From: Oscillospiraceae bacterium
GTDB lineage: Bacteria; Bacillota; Clostridia; Clostridiales; Clostridiaceae
Reading direction: 5' to 3'
Assembly (NCBI GenBank): GCA_009785875.1
Contig: WQUF01000136.1
Coordinates: 1-14,615, forward strand
Length of the DNA: 14,615 nt
The notes beneath the pieces were generated by a model. It was not told the DNA's origin, did not search any database, and worked only from the letters and a program-made list of their open reading frames with translations. Position numbers and translations under genes: made by a program. The first letter of the stretch is position 1. Every line of letters begins with the position of its first letter. This document shows, piece by piece, positions 9,001 through 13,948 of this stretch.

Positions 9001-9465
9001 ATCCTTTGGAGAAGTCATCAAAAACTCTGAAAATTTCCCTTGAGGGAGCACCACAGAAGTTACAAAATCATCGAAAGTAAGGCCAAGGACATCGTCGTAC
9101 AGTATCTTCTCTATTTCCCTGTCTTTATGACCTATGACCTCATCATTTTTTAACATCTTCAGGCTCTTAGTCTTATAAGATCCATCTTTTGAATTTATAG
9201 TCCTTTCGATTTCGTACATATCATCTTTAACTTTAAACGAAAAGCTCACATAAGCAGTTTTACAATTGGTATTTACAAATACTCCGTCTCCTCTGTCTAT
9301 CTTCCCAAACAGCGAAAAAGTGATGGCATCTAAAATACTGGATTTACCGCTGCCTGTAGGTCCAAATATGCCAAATATTCCATAAGGTGTTATCCTCTCA
9401 AAATCTATGACCTGTTTTTCTATAAAACTGTTAAATCCTTCTATTATAAGTCTAATTGGTTTCAT
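6013..9465 (-). CDS. sbcC: Exonuclease subunit SbcC (Rad50-like SMC-family ATPase)
   Basis: This is the ATPase and long-coiled-coil subunit of the SbcCD (Mre11-Rad50-type) complex, which processes DNA ends and cleaves hairpins. In a 1150-residue protein the Walker A GPTGSGKSS is at 35-43, the CPLCG zinc hook at 569-573 (near the exact middle), the signature LSGGE at 1055-1059 and the Walker B FFFLDEGFGTLD with D1089-E1090. Two coiled-coil arms rich in Lys, Glu, Leu and Asn fill about 180-560 and 580-1000. A longer frame opens at 9501, but I chose the ATG at 9463-9465: the protein then starts MKPIRLIIEGFNSF as in the family, with GGTGG a few bases upstream and a 14-nt overlap with the end of sbcD. 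The longer start would add 12 residues without support. Length is normal for clostridial SbcC. Confidence 0.96.
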   Translation of the reverse strand: MKPIRLIIEGFNSFIEKQVIDFERITPYGIFGIFGPTGSGKSSILDAITFSLFGKIDRGDGVFVNTNCKTAYVSFSFKVKDDMYEIERTINSKDGSYKTKSLKMLKNDEVIGHKDREIEKILYDDVLGLTFDDFVTSVVLPQGKFSEFLMTSPKDRRELIERLFDLKRYGTDLSFKIKKFKDALEIDYAKVQGEFKTFDGLDEEELKKMRDTYEEKLLQREKIKEEVVKFNEEYLIWQNIWTMCNEAKSLNKDLSSLLSDNSDIDGEEKRLNDYKLIKDFLVIKKQVVSESKEIESLKIERENKEKEINKLNKDIDANNLKYEELSNKRLVDIPNLNKEMEDINKEMLRLGEKEALNLKLKELKGNLDKTLKDLNKLEKQNKTYIEKIQEINEELSQDELKLKENEVDEGFLNRILKGAEIEKNTYRLLKSLNDSKKYLSSLKDNNEKLKLDLLNFEKENGDIKASLEKNEKEIYDLDKNIELGRDNINSLVNENNFLLSVKDKWDKILKDAKINEGKRRKKEKELSDLLVKKEELDEKLKTLEELKKENSANEAIKVLLPILKAEERCPLCGSLGPFHEIEIKDVSFDDGELKEKMNGLNKINNQILVNTTQAASLEEEFLKLKEELDGFSLEYASFEKLSERISNQDEAIEKIKSDNIEHQKKRSESSNLNLILKRSYEKSASDLHETKGMVKSNLDEINFKEKEIENLSLEYDLSFKDHEKEKEFFNDDSLEKLKDTTLEKDKLCRELRRGMSNKNSSLNGFVSKKNDINERINEIKLSSLRLSDEIEYTTKSFTAIALTLKFEDKNQILNKLQFIKDTIDKIEKDYAIVGRQLKEFENLKQDKIAQFENLKGMIIAKGNLLEASVSSLHVNLDRLNLGYDIEKYELKKDEEIYLEKKISEFKKKQEALKQKIATIEDKLKGETLDEKEWNELNEKKENLEQLKAKIEEETGALKKEIEIKTNNLLKAKEIKVKLDKLSKRKGIVEEIQSITKGNSIMDFVALKELKYISNIASNTLSNITGTRYNIVIDETGEFMIRDLLNGGEKRKIRSLSGGELFLTSLSMALALSSHIQLKGKMNLEFFFLDEGFGTLDKDSLEIVLKALEKIKNNNLTIGIISHLKEVQERMPIKIMLTPANSDHGSIVKIV

Positions 9466-10666
9466 TATAACCACCATCCTCGATGATCTCATTGAACACA
9501 TTCATTATTTCAGAAGAAGGGACTTTCCCTTTCTTAAATTTGTAAAAATCAAAGAATATCTCTTCCATTGTCTTAAAATTCAAGTCCTCTGTCTCATCCC
9601 AAGTCATCTCGCTTGCATTTAAGCAAGGTTTAATCTCAACTATATCTTTTTTTATCTTTTTAAGCGTCGAAACCAGATCCCTTTCTAAAAAGTTTTCACA
9701 ATATATTTCAAAATAAACATAGCAATCCTTATCTTTATTCTTAGTGCATATCTCTATAGCTTCTTCTGTAGAATATGCTGTCCATATCTCTATGGGCTTA
9801 TAGTCGTTTAAATATTCCCTTTTAATCTCTGGTACCATACCTCTCTTCATATCTATAATATTCACAGAGTTCTTGTTTCTCCTTTCGGATTTTGAATATT
9901 TTATAGGTGCACCGCTATAACTCATTTTTGATTTTTCGTGGATAAAATTCTGAGTTTTGTGGAGGTGCCCCAAAGCATAGACTTGAGGAGACGTGGGCAA
10001 ATCGTTCATATTGACTAAAAGGCTCCCACCTAAAATCTCCCTCTCTGAATCGCTTGGCTCTCCATTCTGCAAAAATAAATGAGCCATAACAATATTGATA
10101 GAATCTTCAGAAAAACTCAAGGTCAGCTTATTTATGAGTTCCCCTATGTCTTTTGAGTAGTTCTTTTGCAAATTCACATCCTTAGCCTCACCTTCACTTT
10201 GGCTCAATATGGTCTTATCGTTTATATAAGGAAGGGTCACTATAGAGATAGTTTCGCCATCTTTATCGATCTTTATAAACCCTTCAGAGCTTTTTATTAT
10301 GCTCCACTTTCCATAATTTCCTTCAGGTATGATTGTATTTATGCTCCCAATAAATATTATTCCATAATCCATAGAGAGTGAATTTAAAGCTTCTAATTTT
10401 TCTGGACTGTCGTGATTGCCAGAGATGATGATTATTGGTCTTTCGCCATTTTTAGAATATTTTTTTAAATATTTATACAGCATGTTTTCAGCTTTGAAAG
10501 GAGGAATCGGGTTGTCAAAGATATCCCCTGAGATCAGCATCATATCTATTTCTTCTCTTTCTAAAATATGCGATAATTCTTCTAAAAACATGCCCTGCTC
10601 ATTTTGCCTTGAAAACCCATCTAAGGTCTTCCCTAAATGCCAATCTGATGTATGCAATATCTTCAT
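9452..10666 (-). CDS. sbcD: Exonuclease subunit SbcD (Mre11-like metallophosphoesterase)
   Basis: This 404-residue protein is the nuclease subunit that pairs with SbcC. The phosphoesterase metal ligands are all visible: D8 and H10 in TSDWHLGK, D48 in SGDIFDNP, N84-H85-D86 in SGNHDSPEK, H196 in VMAHLF and H234/H236 in ALGHLHK. The region after about residue 280 forms the C-terminal capping and SbcC-binding part. Its last 14 nt overlap the start of sbcC, the usual sbcD-sbcC order with coupled translation. Its ATG follows the stop of the upstream methionine gamma-lyase-family gene by one nucleotide, so its ribosome binding site must lie inside that gene. This tight link suggests co-expression of a metabolic gene with the nuclease. 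Confidence 0.96.
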   Translation of the reverse strand: MKILHTSDWHLGKTLDGFSRQNEQGMFLEELSHILEREEIDMMLISGDIFDNPIPPFKAENMLYKYLKKYSKNGERPIIIISGNHDSPEKLEALNSLSMDYGIIFIGSINTIIPEGNYGKWSIIKSSEGFIKIDKDGETISIVTLPYINDKTILSQSEGEAKDVNLQKNYSKDIGELINKLTLSFSEDSINIVMAHLFLQNGEPSDSEREILGGSLLVNMNDLPTSPQVYALGHLHKTQNFIHEKSKMSYSGAPIKYSKSERRNKNSVNIIDMKRGMVPEIKREYLNDYKPIEIWTAYSTEEAIEICTKNKDKDCYVYFEIYCENFLERDLVSTLKKIKKDIVEIKPCLNASEMTWDETEDLNFKTMEEIFFDFYKFKKGKVPSSEIMNVFNEIIEDGGYNETN

Positions 10667-10667
10667 T

Positions 10668-11957
10668 TCATTTTAACCCTCCAATTTTACTATATGCTAA
10701 TATGATCCCTATCTTTGCCTGACAGAAGTTAAGACCTCCTTGATAATACGCCACATAAGGCTCCCTTATAGGTGCATCGCAGGAAGCTTCTATAGAACTT
10801 CCTTGAATAAAAGATCCCGATGCCATTATCACTTTATCATCATAACCGGGCATATCCCAAGGTTCACAAGTTAAAAATGAATCCACAGGTGATGAATACT
10901 GTATCCACCTGCAAAACTCGATCACCTTTTCAGGAGATCCTAATTTTATCGCTTGAACTATGTCCGTTCTCAATGTAGATGACTTCGGTATAGTTTCGTA
11001 CCCTAGTAGCTCTCCCATTTTAGAGCACAAAATAGCACTCTTTAGAGCCTCCATGGTTATCAAAGGTGAAAGGAATAATCCTTGGTACATATTCCTCATT
11101 ACACCGAAATTTGAACCACACTCCCCTCCTATCCCCGGCACAGTTAGCCTAAAGCTAGCTTGCTCAACAAATTCATCCTTCCCTGCAATATATCCTCCAG
11201 AATTAGAGATTCCCCCTCCAGGGTTTTTAATCAAAGAACCTGCAATCAAGTCGGCTCCTAAATCAGTAGGCTCTAAAGTATCTACAAATTCCCCATAGCA
11301 GTTATCTACAAATACTATTACATCCCTTCTGATATTCTTTATAAAGCTTATAACTTCCTCCATCATTTTTATGGATAAACTCTCTCTATAACTATATCCT
11401 CTGCTCCTCTGAAGATGTACCATCTTTATGGTTTTATCCTCTTTTAAAATATCTAATACCCTCTCTAGATCCACTGAAAAATCTCCCCTTAAAGGTATCT
11501 CTTTATAAAAAATTCCATAATCCTTTAAAGACCCGATTCCAGACTTTTTACCTATTCCAATAGCGTTGTGCAGCGTATCATATGGTTTGCCTGAGGCAGC
11601 TAACAAAGTATCGCCAGGTCTTAAATTTCCAGATATTGCGCAGTATATCGCATGAGTCCCATTTACAAAATGAGGTCTTACAAGGGCACTTTCTGTATGA
11701 AAAATATTTGAATAAATCCTATCGATACCATCTCTTCCTATGTCCCCGTAGCCATAACCAGTTGTAGCTTGAAAATGAGATTCCGATACCTTCTCCTTTT
11801 GAAAAGCATCTAAGATCTTTATGGTGTTTAATTCCTTTATATCTTCAATTTCACAAAACTTATCTGAAATCTCTTCCATAGCTTTATCGTAAATTTGAAT
11901 TATTCTATCTTCTACACTATATTTATTTTTTAAGTATTTTTTCACATGGTTTTGCAT
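10668..11957 (-). CDS. Methionine gamma-lyase family protein ('aluminum resistance protein', PLP-dependent)
   Basis: This 429-residue PLP enzyme belongs to the Met_gamma_lyase (YnbB/aluminum-resistance) family related to Cys/Met-metabolism lyases. The PLP-binding lysine is K244 in GSLIKNPGGG. The cofactor-ring aspartate is D218 in VFVDNCYGEF. Other family blocks are QATTGYGYGDIGRD (63-76), RPHFVNGTHAI (94-104) and RLTVPGIGGECGSNFG (270-285). Family members are annotated as carbon-sulfur lyases, but few have been characterised and the true reaction is not certain. GAGGAAAATAT before the ATG supports the start. The gene begins 18 nt after the transglutaminase lipoprotein stop and ends 1 nt before sbcD, so it is central in a co-directional run. 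It is cytosolic, and the family usually forms homotetramers. Confidence 0.93.
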   Translation of the reverse strand: MQNHVKKYLKNKYSVEDRIIQIYDKAMEEISDKFCEIEDIKELNTIKILDAFQKEKVSESHFQATTGYGYGDIGRDGIDRIYSNIFHTESALVRPHFVNGTHAIYCAISGNLRPGDTLLAASGKPYDTLHNAIGIGKKSGIGSLKDYGIFYKEIPLRGDFSVDLERVLDILKEDKTIKMVHLQRSRGYSYRESLSIKMMEEVISFIKNIRRDVIVFVDNCYGEFVDTLEPTDLGADLIAGSLIKNPGGGISNSGGYIAGKDEFVEQASFRLTVPGIGGECGSNFGVMRNMYQGLFLSPLITMEALKSAILCSKMGELLGYETIPKSSTLRTDIVQAIKLGSPEKVIEFCRWIQYSSPVDSFLTCEPWDMPGYDDKVIMASGSFIQGSSIEASCDAPIREPYVAYYQGGLNFCQAKIGIILAYSKIGGLK

Positions 11958-11975
11958 ATATTTTCCTCATCAATT

Positions 11976-13292
11976 CTATTTATATAGTTTTCCTGAATCT
12001 GCTATAGGTGTATTGCTCTCATCCCATACATGTTGAGTTTCCCGCATGAATTGACTTGTCACATTAAAGTATTTATGCTTTACAGATGCAGTTAGATCTA
12101 TGCCTGCCGGATTATCCCATGTGACATCGACACAGTACCAATTACCATCTATCTGTACCATATTCCATGCGTGTTCATCCCCAGTTGTTGTCGATCCATG
12201 TACTGTGATACACTGGATACCCAATAAATCCATAAATAGTTGAAAGGTTGAGGAGTATCCAGAGCATATAGCTTTCTTATGAATTATAGCTCCATACGGG
12301 TTGTCATTGTCAGGATCGGGCTTTGCGTCTGGAGAATGGTTATTTGCTTCATCGTCGTAATCTATATGATCAATAATCCAATCATGTATAGCTAACTCTT
12401 TTTCGTAGTCGCTCATATCCTTGCTAATAACTTCATTTATTATTTCAGAGCAAGCATCTAATATGCTCAAATTTTTACTTGATAAACCTGCTTTATTTCC
12501 GCTCTGCCAAGCTTTCAGAATGGCAGCTGAATCATAAACGTCTTCCTGATTATCCGGAAGCTGAGTTGTAGTAGTCGATTCAGTACTATCGGGAAGCTGA
12601 GTTGTAATAGATGATTCAGTATTATCAGGAAGCTGAGTAGTATTAGATGATTCAGTATTATCAGGAAGCTGAGTAGTAGTAGATGATTCAGTATTATCGG
12701 GAAGCTGAGTTGTGGTAGACGATACAGTATTATCGGGAAGCTGAGTTGTAGCAGTGGAGTCAAACAATAAAGCTATATCTTCCCTGATTTCTGGCAGATT
12801 GTTACTGAAACAAGCTTTGAAAACTGATTCAGCTTTTTGAGGATCGTCGCATATGATCAGACAAGCATAATTGCCTTGAACGGTAACAATGCTCTTTTCC
12901 AGTATAGCAGCTTGTTTAGGAGCATATCCCAAAAAAGCAGACATGCGTTTTTCTTTGTACTTTGTAAGCGCATCTTCAATATCTTTGATATTTGAATTAT
13001 CCTTAAGAAGTAAAACAGCAATTTCATCAGCTAACATACCGTCAGCATAATAAATTGCTCCATCTTTTATCACATCAGCATTTATCTGATATATATTCGA
13101 GAGATATTCATTGAAATAATCATTATCTGGGAATAATGGTTTTAAAGGAGAAATATTAGTTTGTGCTGATATGATCGCCTCTGAAATTTGATTGACAGAA
13201 TACGAAGTATCAGTTTTTAAATTATTTCCGCAGGCAGAAAAAAGCAAAGATATTATTACCATCAATACCAAAATTTTAAATATTTGATTCAT
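11976..13292 (-). CDS. Lipoprotein with DUF4358-like domain, 12-residue tandem repeats and transglutaminase domain
   Basis: This 438-residue surface lipoprotein is probably attached to the outer face of the membrane. A longer frame opens at 13325, but I prefer the ATG at 13290-13292. It gives a proper signal peptide (MNQIFK, hydrophobic core, lipobox LFSAC, lipidated C21) preceded by GGTGAT. Residues 30-165 resemble DUF4358, notably YADGMLADEIAVLLLKD and FLGYAPKQAAILEKSIVTVQGNYACLI. Residues 182-248 are six Thr/Ser-rich 12-residue units with core TTQLPDN. The C-terminal part is a transglutaminase-like core with putative triad C343 (KAICSGYSST), H374 (GDEHAWNMV) and D389 (WYCVDVTWDNP). Such domains in Gram-positive bacteria act as cysteine proteases or cross-linkers at the wall; the substrate here is unknown. 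It is the first gene of the minus-strand run. Confidence 0.9.
   Translation of the reverse strand: MNQIFKILVLMVIISLLFSACGNNLKTDTSYSVNQISEAIISAQTNISPLKPLFPDNDYFNEYLSNIYQINADVIKDGAIYYADGMLADEIAVLLLKDNSNIKDIEDALTKYKEKRMSAFLGYAPKQAAILEKSIVTVQGNYACLIICDDPQKAESVFKACFSNNLPEIREDIALLFDSTATTQLPDNTVSSTTTQLPDNTESSTTTQLPDNTESSNTTQLPDNTESSITTQLPDSTESTTTTQLPDNQEDVYDSAAILKAWQSGNKAGLSSKNLSILDACSEIINEVISKDMSDYEKELAIHDWIIDHIDYDDEANNHSPDAKPDPDNDNPYGAIIHKKAICSGYSSTFQLFMDLLGIQCITVHGSTTTGDEHAWNMVQIDGNWYCVDVTWDNPAGIDLTASVKHKYFNVTSQFMRETQHVWDESNTPIADSGKLYK
12549..12749 (-). repeat. Six tandem 36-bp units inside the transglutaminase lipoprotein gene
   Basis: A GGAAGCTGAG core recurs at exactly 36-bp spacing (first bases near 12555, 12591, 12627, 12663, 12699 and 12735). 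It encodes six TTQLPDN cores separated by variable T-[VE]-S-S/T-x linkers; the sixth unit keeps only its first seven residues. Because 36 is a multiple of three, gain or loss of units stays in frame. The product is a Thr/Ser/Pro-containing linker between the DUF4358-like and transglutaminase domains. Confidence 0.95.
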
Positions 13293-13316
13293 TATATAAT
13301 CACCATCCATCCAATT

Positions 13317-13345
13317 ATTATACAATATTTAGTAAATATTAAAAA
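13317..13345 (-). promoter_or_regulatory. Candidate sigma-A promoter of the minus-strand run
   Basis: Read on the minus strand, a perfect TATAAT occupies 13317-13322. A weak -35 (TTTTTA, 3 of 6 matches to TTGACA) at 13340-13345 precedes it by 17 nt. It lies about 25 nt upstream of the chosen start of the transglutaminase lipoprotein and could drive the seven genes that follow. The surrounding DNA is very AT-rich, so chance matches are possible. Confidence 0.45.
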
Positions 13346-13361
13346 TAAATTTGAATCAAGC

Positions 13362-13641
13362 CTATTTCACATGCTTAAAAATATCGTTAAGATCAATTAC
13401 CAGGTCATCAAATACTGTAACCTTGAGTTCTGATTTGTTTTTTGATAATCCGGTCTTATCTTTTAGGTCAATATAATGGCGTGATTCAAATCAGTTGACA
13501 CCCTTTAAGTTTATGATATCACTTAAAGTGTTGATTTCATCTGACTTTGTGAACATAATAAAACAAAATGTGTCAACTGATTTGATCATTTTTTGAAACA
13601 CTCCATGAATTTATTAACTCATAGAGATATTCATTGTATAA
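13362..13641 (-). pseudogene. Broken small ORF split by a 100-bp insertion
   Basis: The minus-strand frame at 13586-13641 encodes LYNEYLYELINSWSVSKN and is interrupted by the 100-bp element. After the element the frame resumes at 13485 and encodes ESRHYIDLKDKTGLSKN followed by KSELKVTVFDDLVIDLNDIF and KHVK, ending in TAG at 13362-13364. Joining base 13586 directly to 13485 gives one uninterrupted reading frame of about 59 codons, with a GAA codon at the junction. Read with the element in place, the upstream frame ends after NDQIS. No start codon is visible: a TGA (13642-13644) lies directly upstream, inside another hairpin, so the 5' end was probably lost too. I do not recognise the product. 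It could be a chance open frame, but the exact in-frame repair argues against that. Confidence 0.5.
13486..13585. mobile_element. 100-bp MITE-like element with perfect 16-bp terminal inverted repeats
   Basis: TCAAATCAGTTGACAC at 13486-13501 is the exact reverse complement of 13570-13585. The two ends enclose 68 bp that contain a second perfect inverted repeat (CTTTAAGT at 13503-13510 and ACTTAAAG at 13521-13528). The element carries no gene. Deleting 100 bp here restores a reading frame on the minus strand. A clean target-site duplication is not obvious: flanking TGA/TGAT-type bases could belong either to the termini or to a 2-4 bp duplication. A non-autonomous insertion element is the best reading; an excised-IS scar or a structured RNA is the alternative. 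Confidence 0.6.
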
Positions 13642-13668
13642 TCATTATCTCTCTAATAATTATACAAT
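13633..13668. repeat. Imperfect hairpin with 15-bp arms
   Basis: Arms at 13633-13647 and 13654-13668 pair over 15 positions with a 6-nt loop. The single mismatch is C/A in plus-strand RNA but becomes a G-U pair in minus-strand RNA, so the folded form would be better on the minus strand. No T-run follows on either side, so it is not a good terminator. It covers the point where the broken minus-strand frame loses its upstream end. Confidence 0.6.
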
Positions 13669-13748
13669 AGAATTAATTAAATGTAATTAGTAGTACTCTC
13701 TTTTTCAATATATATTTAGGAAGTTATAGCAAAATTGCACCTAATTCG

Positions 13749-13777
13749 TTGATGAAATAGTGCCATTATTCTATAAT
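13749..13777 (+). promoter_or_regulatory. Strong sigma-A-type promoter
   Basis: TTGATG (13749-13754), a 17-bp spacer and a perfect TATAAT (13772-13777) match the housekeeping promoter consensus at 10 of 12 positions. Transcription would begin near 13784 and run first through a 12-codon micro-ORF and then into the ParB-like gene, giving a leader of about 165 nt. Confidence 0.7.
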
Positions 13778-13809
13778 ATAAATATAAAACTAAGAAAGGG
13801 GTTTAACTC

Positions 13810-13848
13810 ATGCAAGTAGCATTGTCTGATGTCAATAAACTTAAGTGA
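13810..13848 (+). CDS. 12-codon micro-ORF, possible leader peptide or truncated gene start
   Basis: ATG at 13810-13812 opens MQVALSDVNKLK and ends at TGA 13846-13848. AGAAAGGGG (13793-13801) is an excellent ribosome binding site 8 nt upstream, and the TTGATG/TATAAT promoter lies correctly placed before it. The expression signals are better than expected by chance for such a short frame. It may be a leader peptide for the ParB-like gene, the surviving 5' end of a gene truncated by rearrangement, or a fortuitous frame. The peptide has no run of one amino acid that would suggest attenuation. I do not recognise it. Confidence 0.35.
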   Translation: MQVALSDVNKLK

Positions 13849-13874
13849 TAAAAGTTTATATGGTATAAAATAAA

Positions 13875-13889
13875 AAAATTAGTAATTTT
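13875..13889. repeat. 15-nt AT-rich palindrome upstream of the ParB-like gene
   Basis: AAAATTA, a central G and TAATTTT form a perfect palindrome about 60 nt before the ParB-like start. Its size and place would suit a repressor operator. However, AT-rich DNA often gives such palindromes, and it does not resemble a parS site. Confidence 0.3.
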
Positions 13890-13948
13890 CCCTATGAACC
13901 ACACATATGATATAAAATAGTAAGTCATAAAATTAATAGGAGGAATTT

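Larger units (their letters stand above)
13346..13948. other. Gene-poor spacer with remnants, hairpins and a promoter
   Basis: About 600 bp without an intact gene of ordinary size. It contains a broken minus-strand reading frame, a 100-bp element with inverted termini, a 15-bp-arm hairpin, a TTGATG/TATAAT promoter with a micro-ORF, and a 15-nt AT-rich palindrome; each is described separately. I see no tRNA, rRNA, riboswitch or CRISPR structure in it. It looks like a junction where small mobile sequences have accumulated next to the ParB-like gene. Confidence 0.7.

Noticed and set aside
9466..9501. Longer SbcC start that adds 12 residues
   Set aside because: The extra residues are not family-like and enlarge the overlap with sbcD. 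The ATG at 9463-9465 has a ribosome binding site and gives the conserved N-terminus.
12549..12749. Regular 36-bp repeats that could suggest a CRISPR array
   Set aside because: Units are contiguous with no unique spacers and encode a repeated TTQLPDN peptide in the frame of a real gene.
13293..13325. Longer start for the transglutaminase lipoprotein
   Set aside because: It would place 11 polar residues before a good signal peptide and overlap the candidate -10 box.
13362..13596. Selenocysteine-type TGA readthrough joining the two minus-strand segments in frame
   Set aside because: A frame through the 100-bp element reaches the downstream segment across one TGA, but the inverted termini and the exact repair on excision are better explained by insertion. 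No selenoprotein context is seen.
13592..13600. Possible parS half-site (GAAACA) near the ParB-like gene
   Set aside because: Only one half of the palindromic parS consensus is present and the other half is absent.
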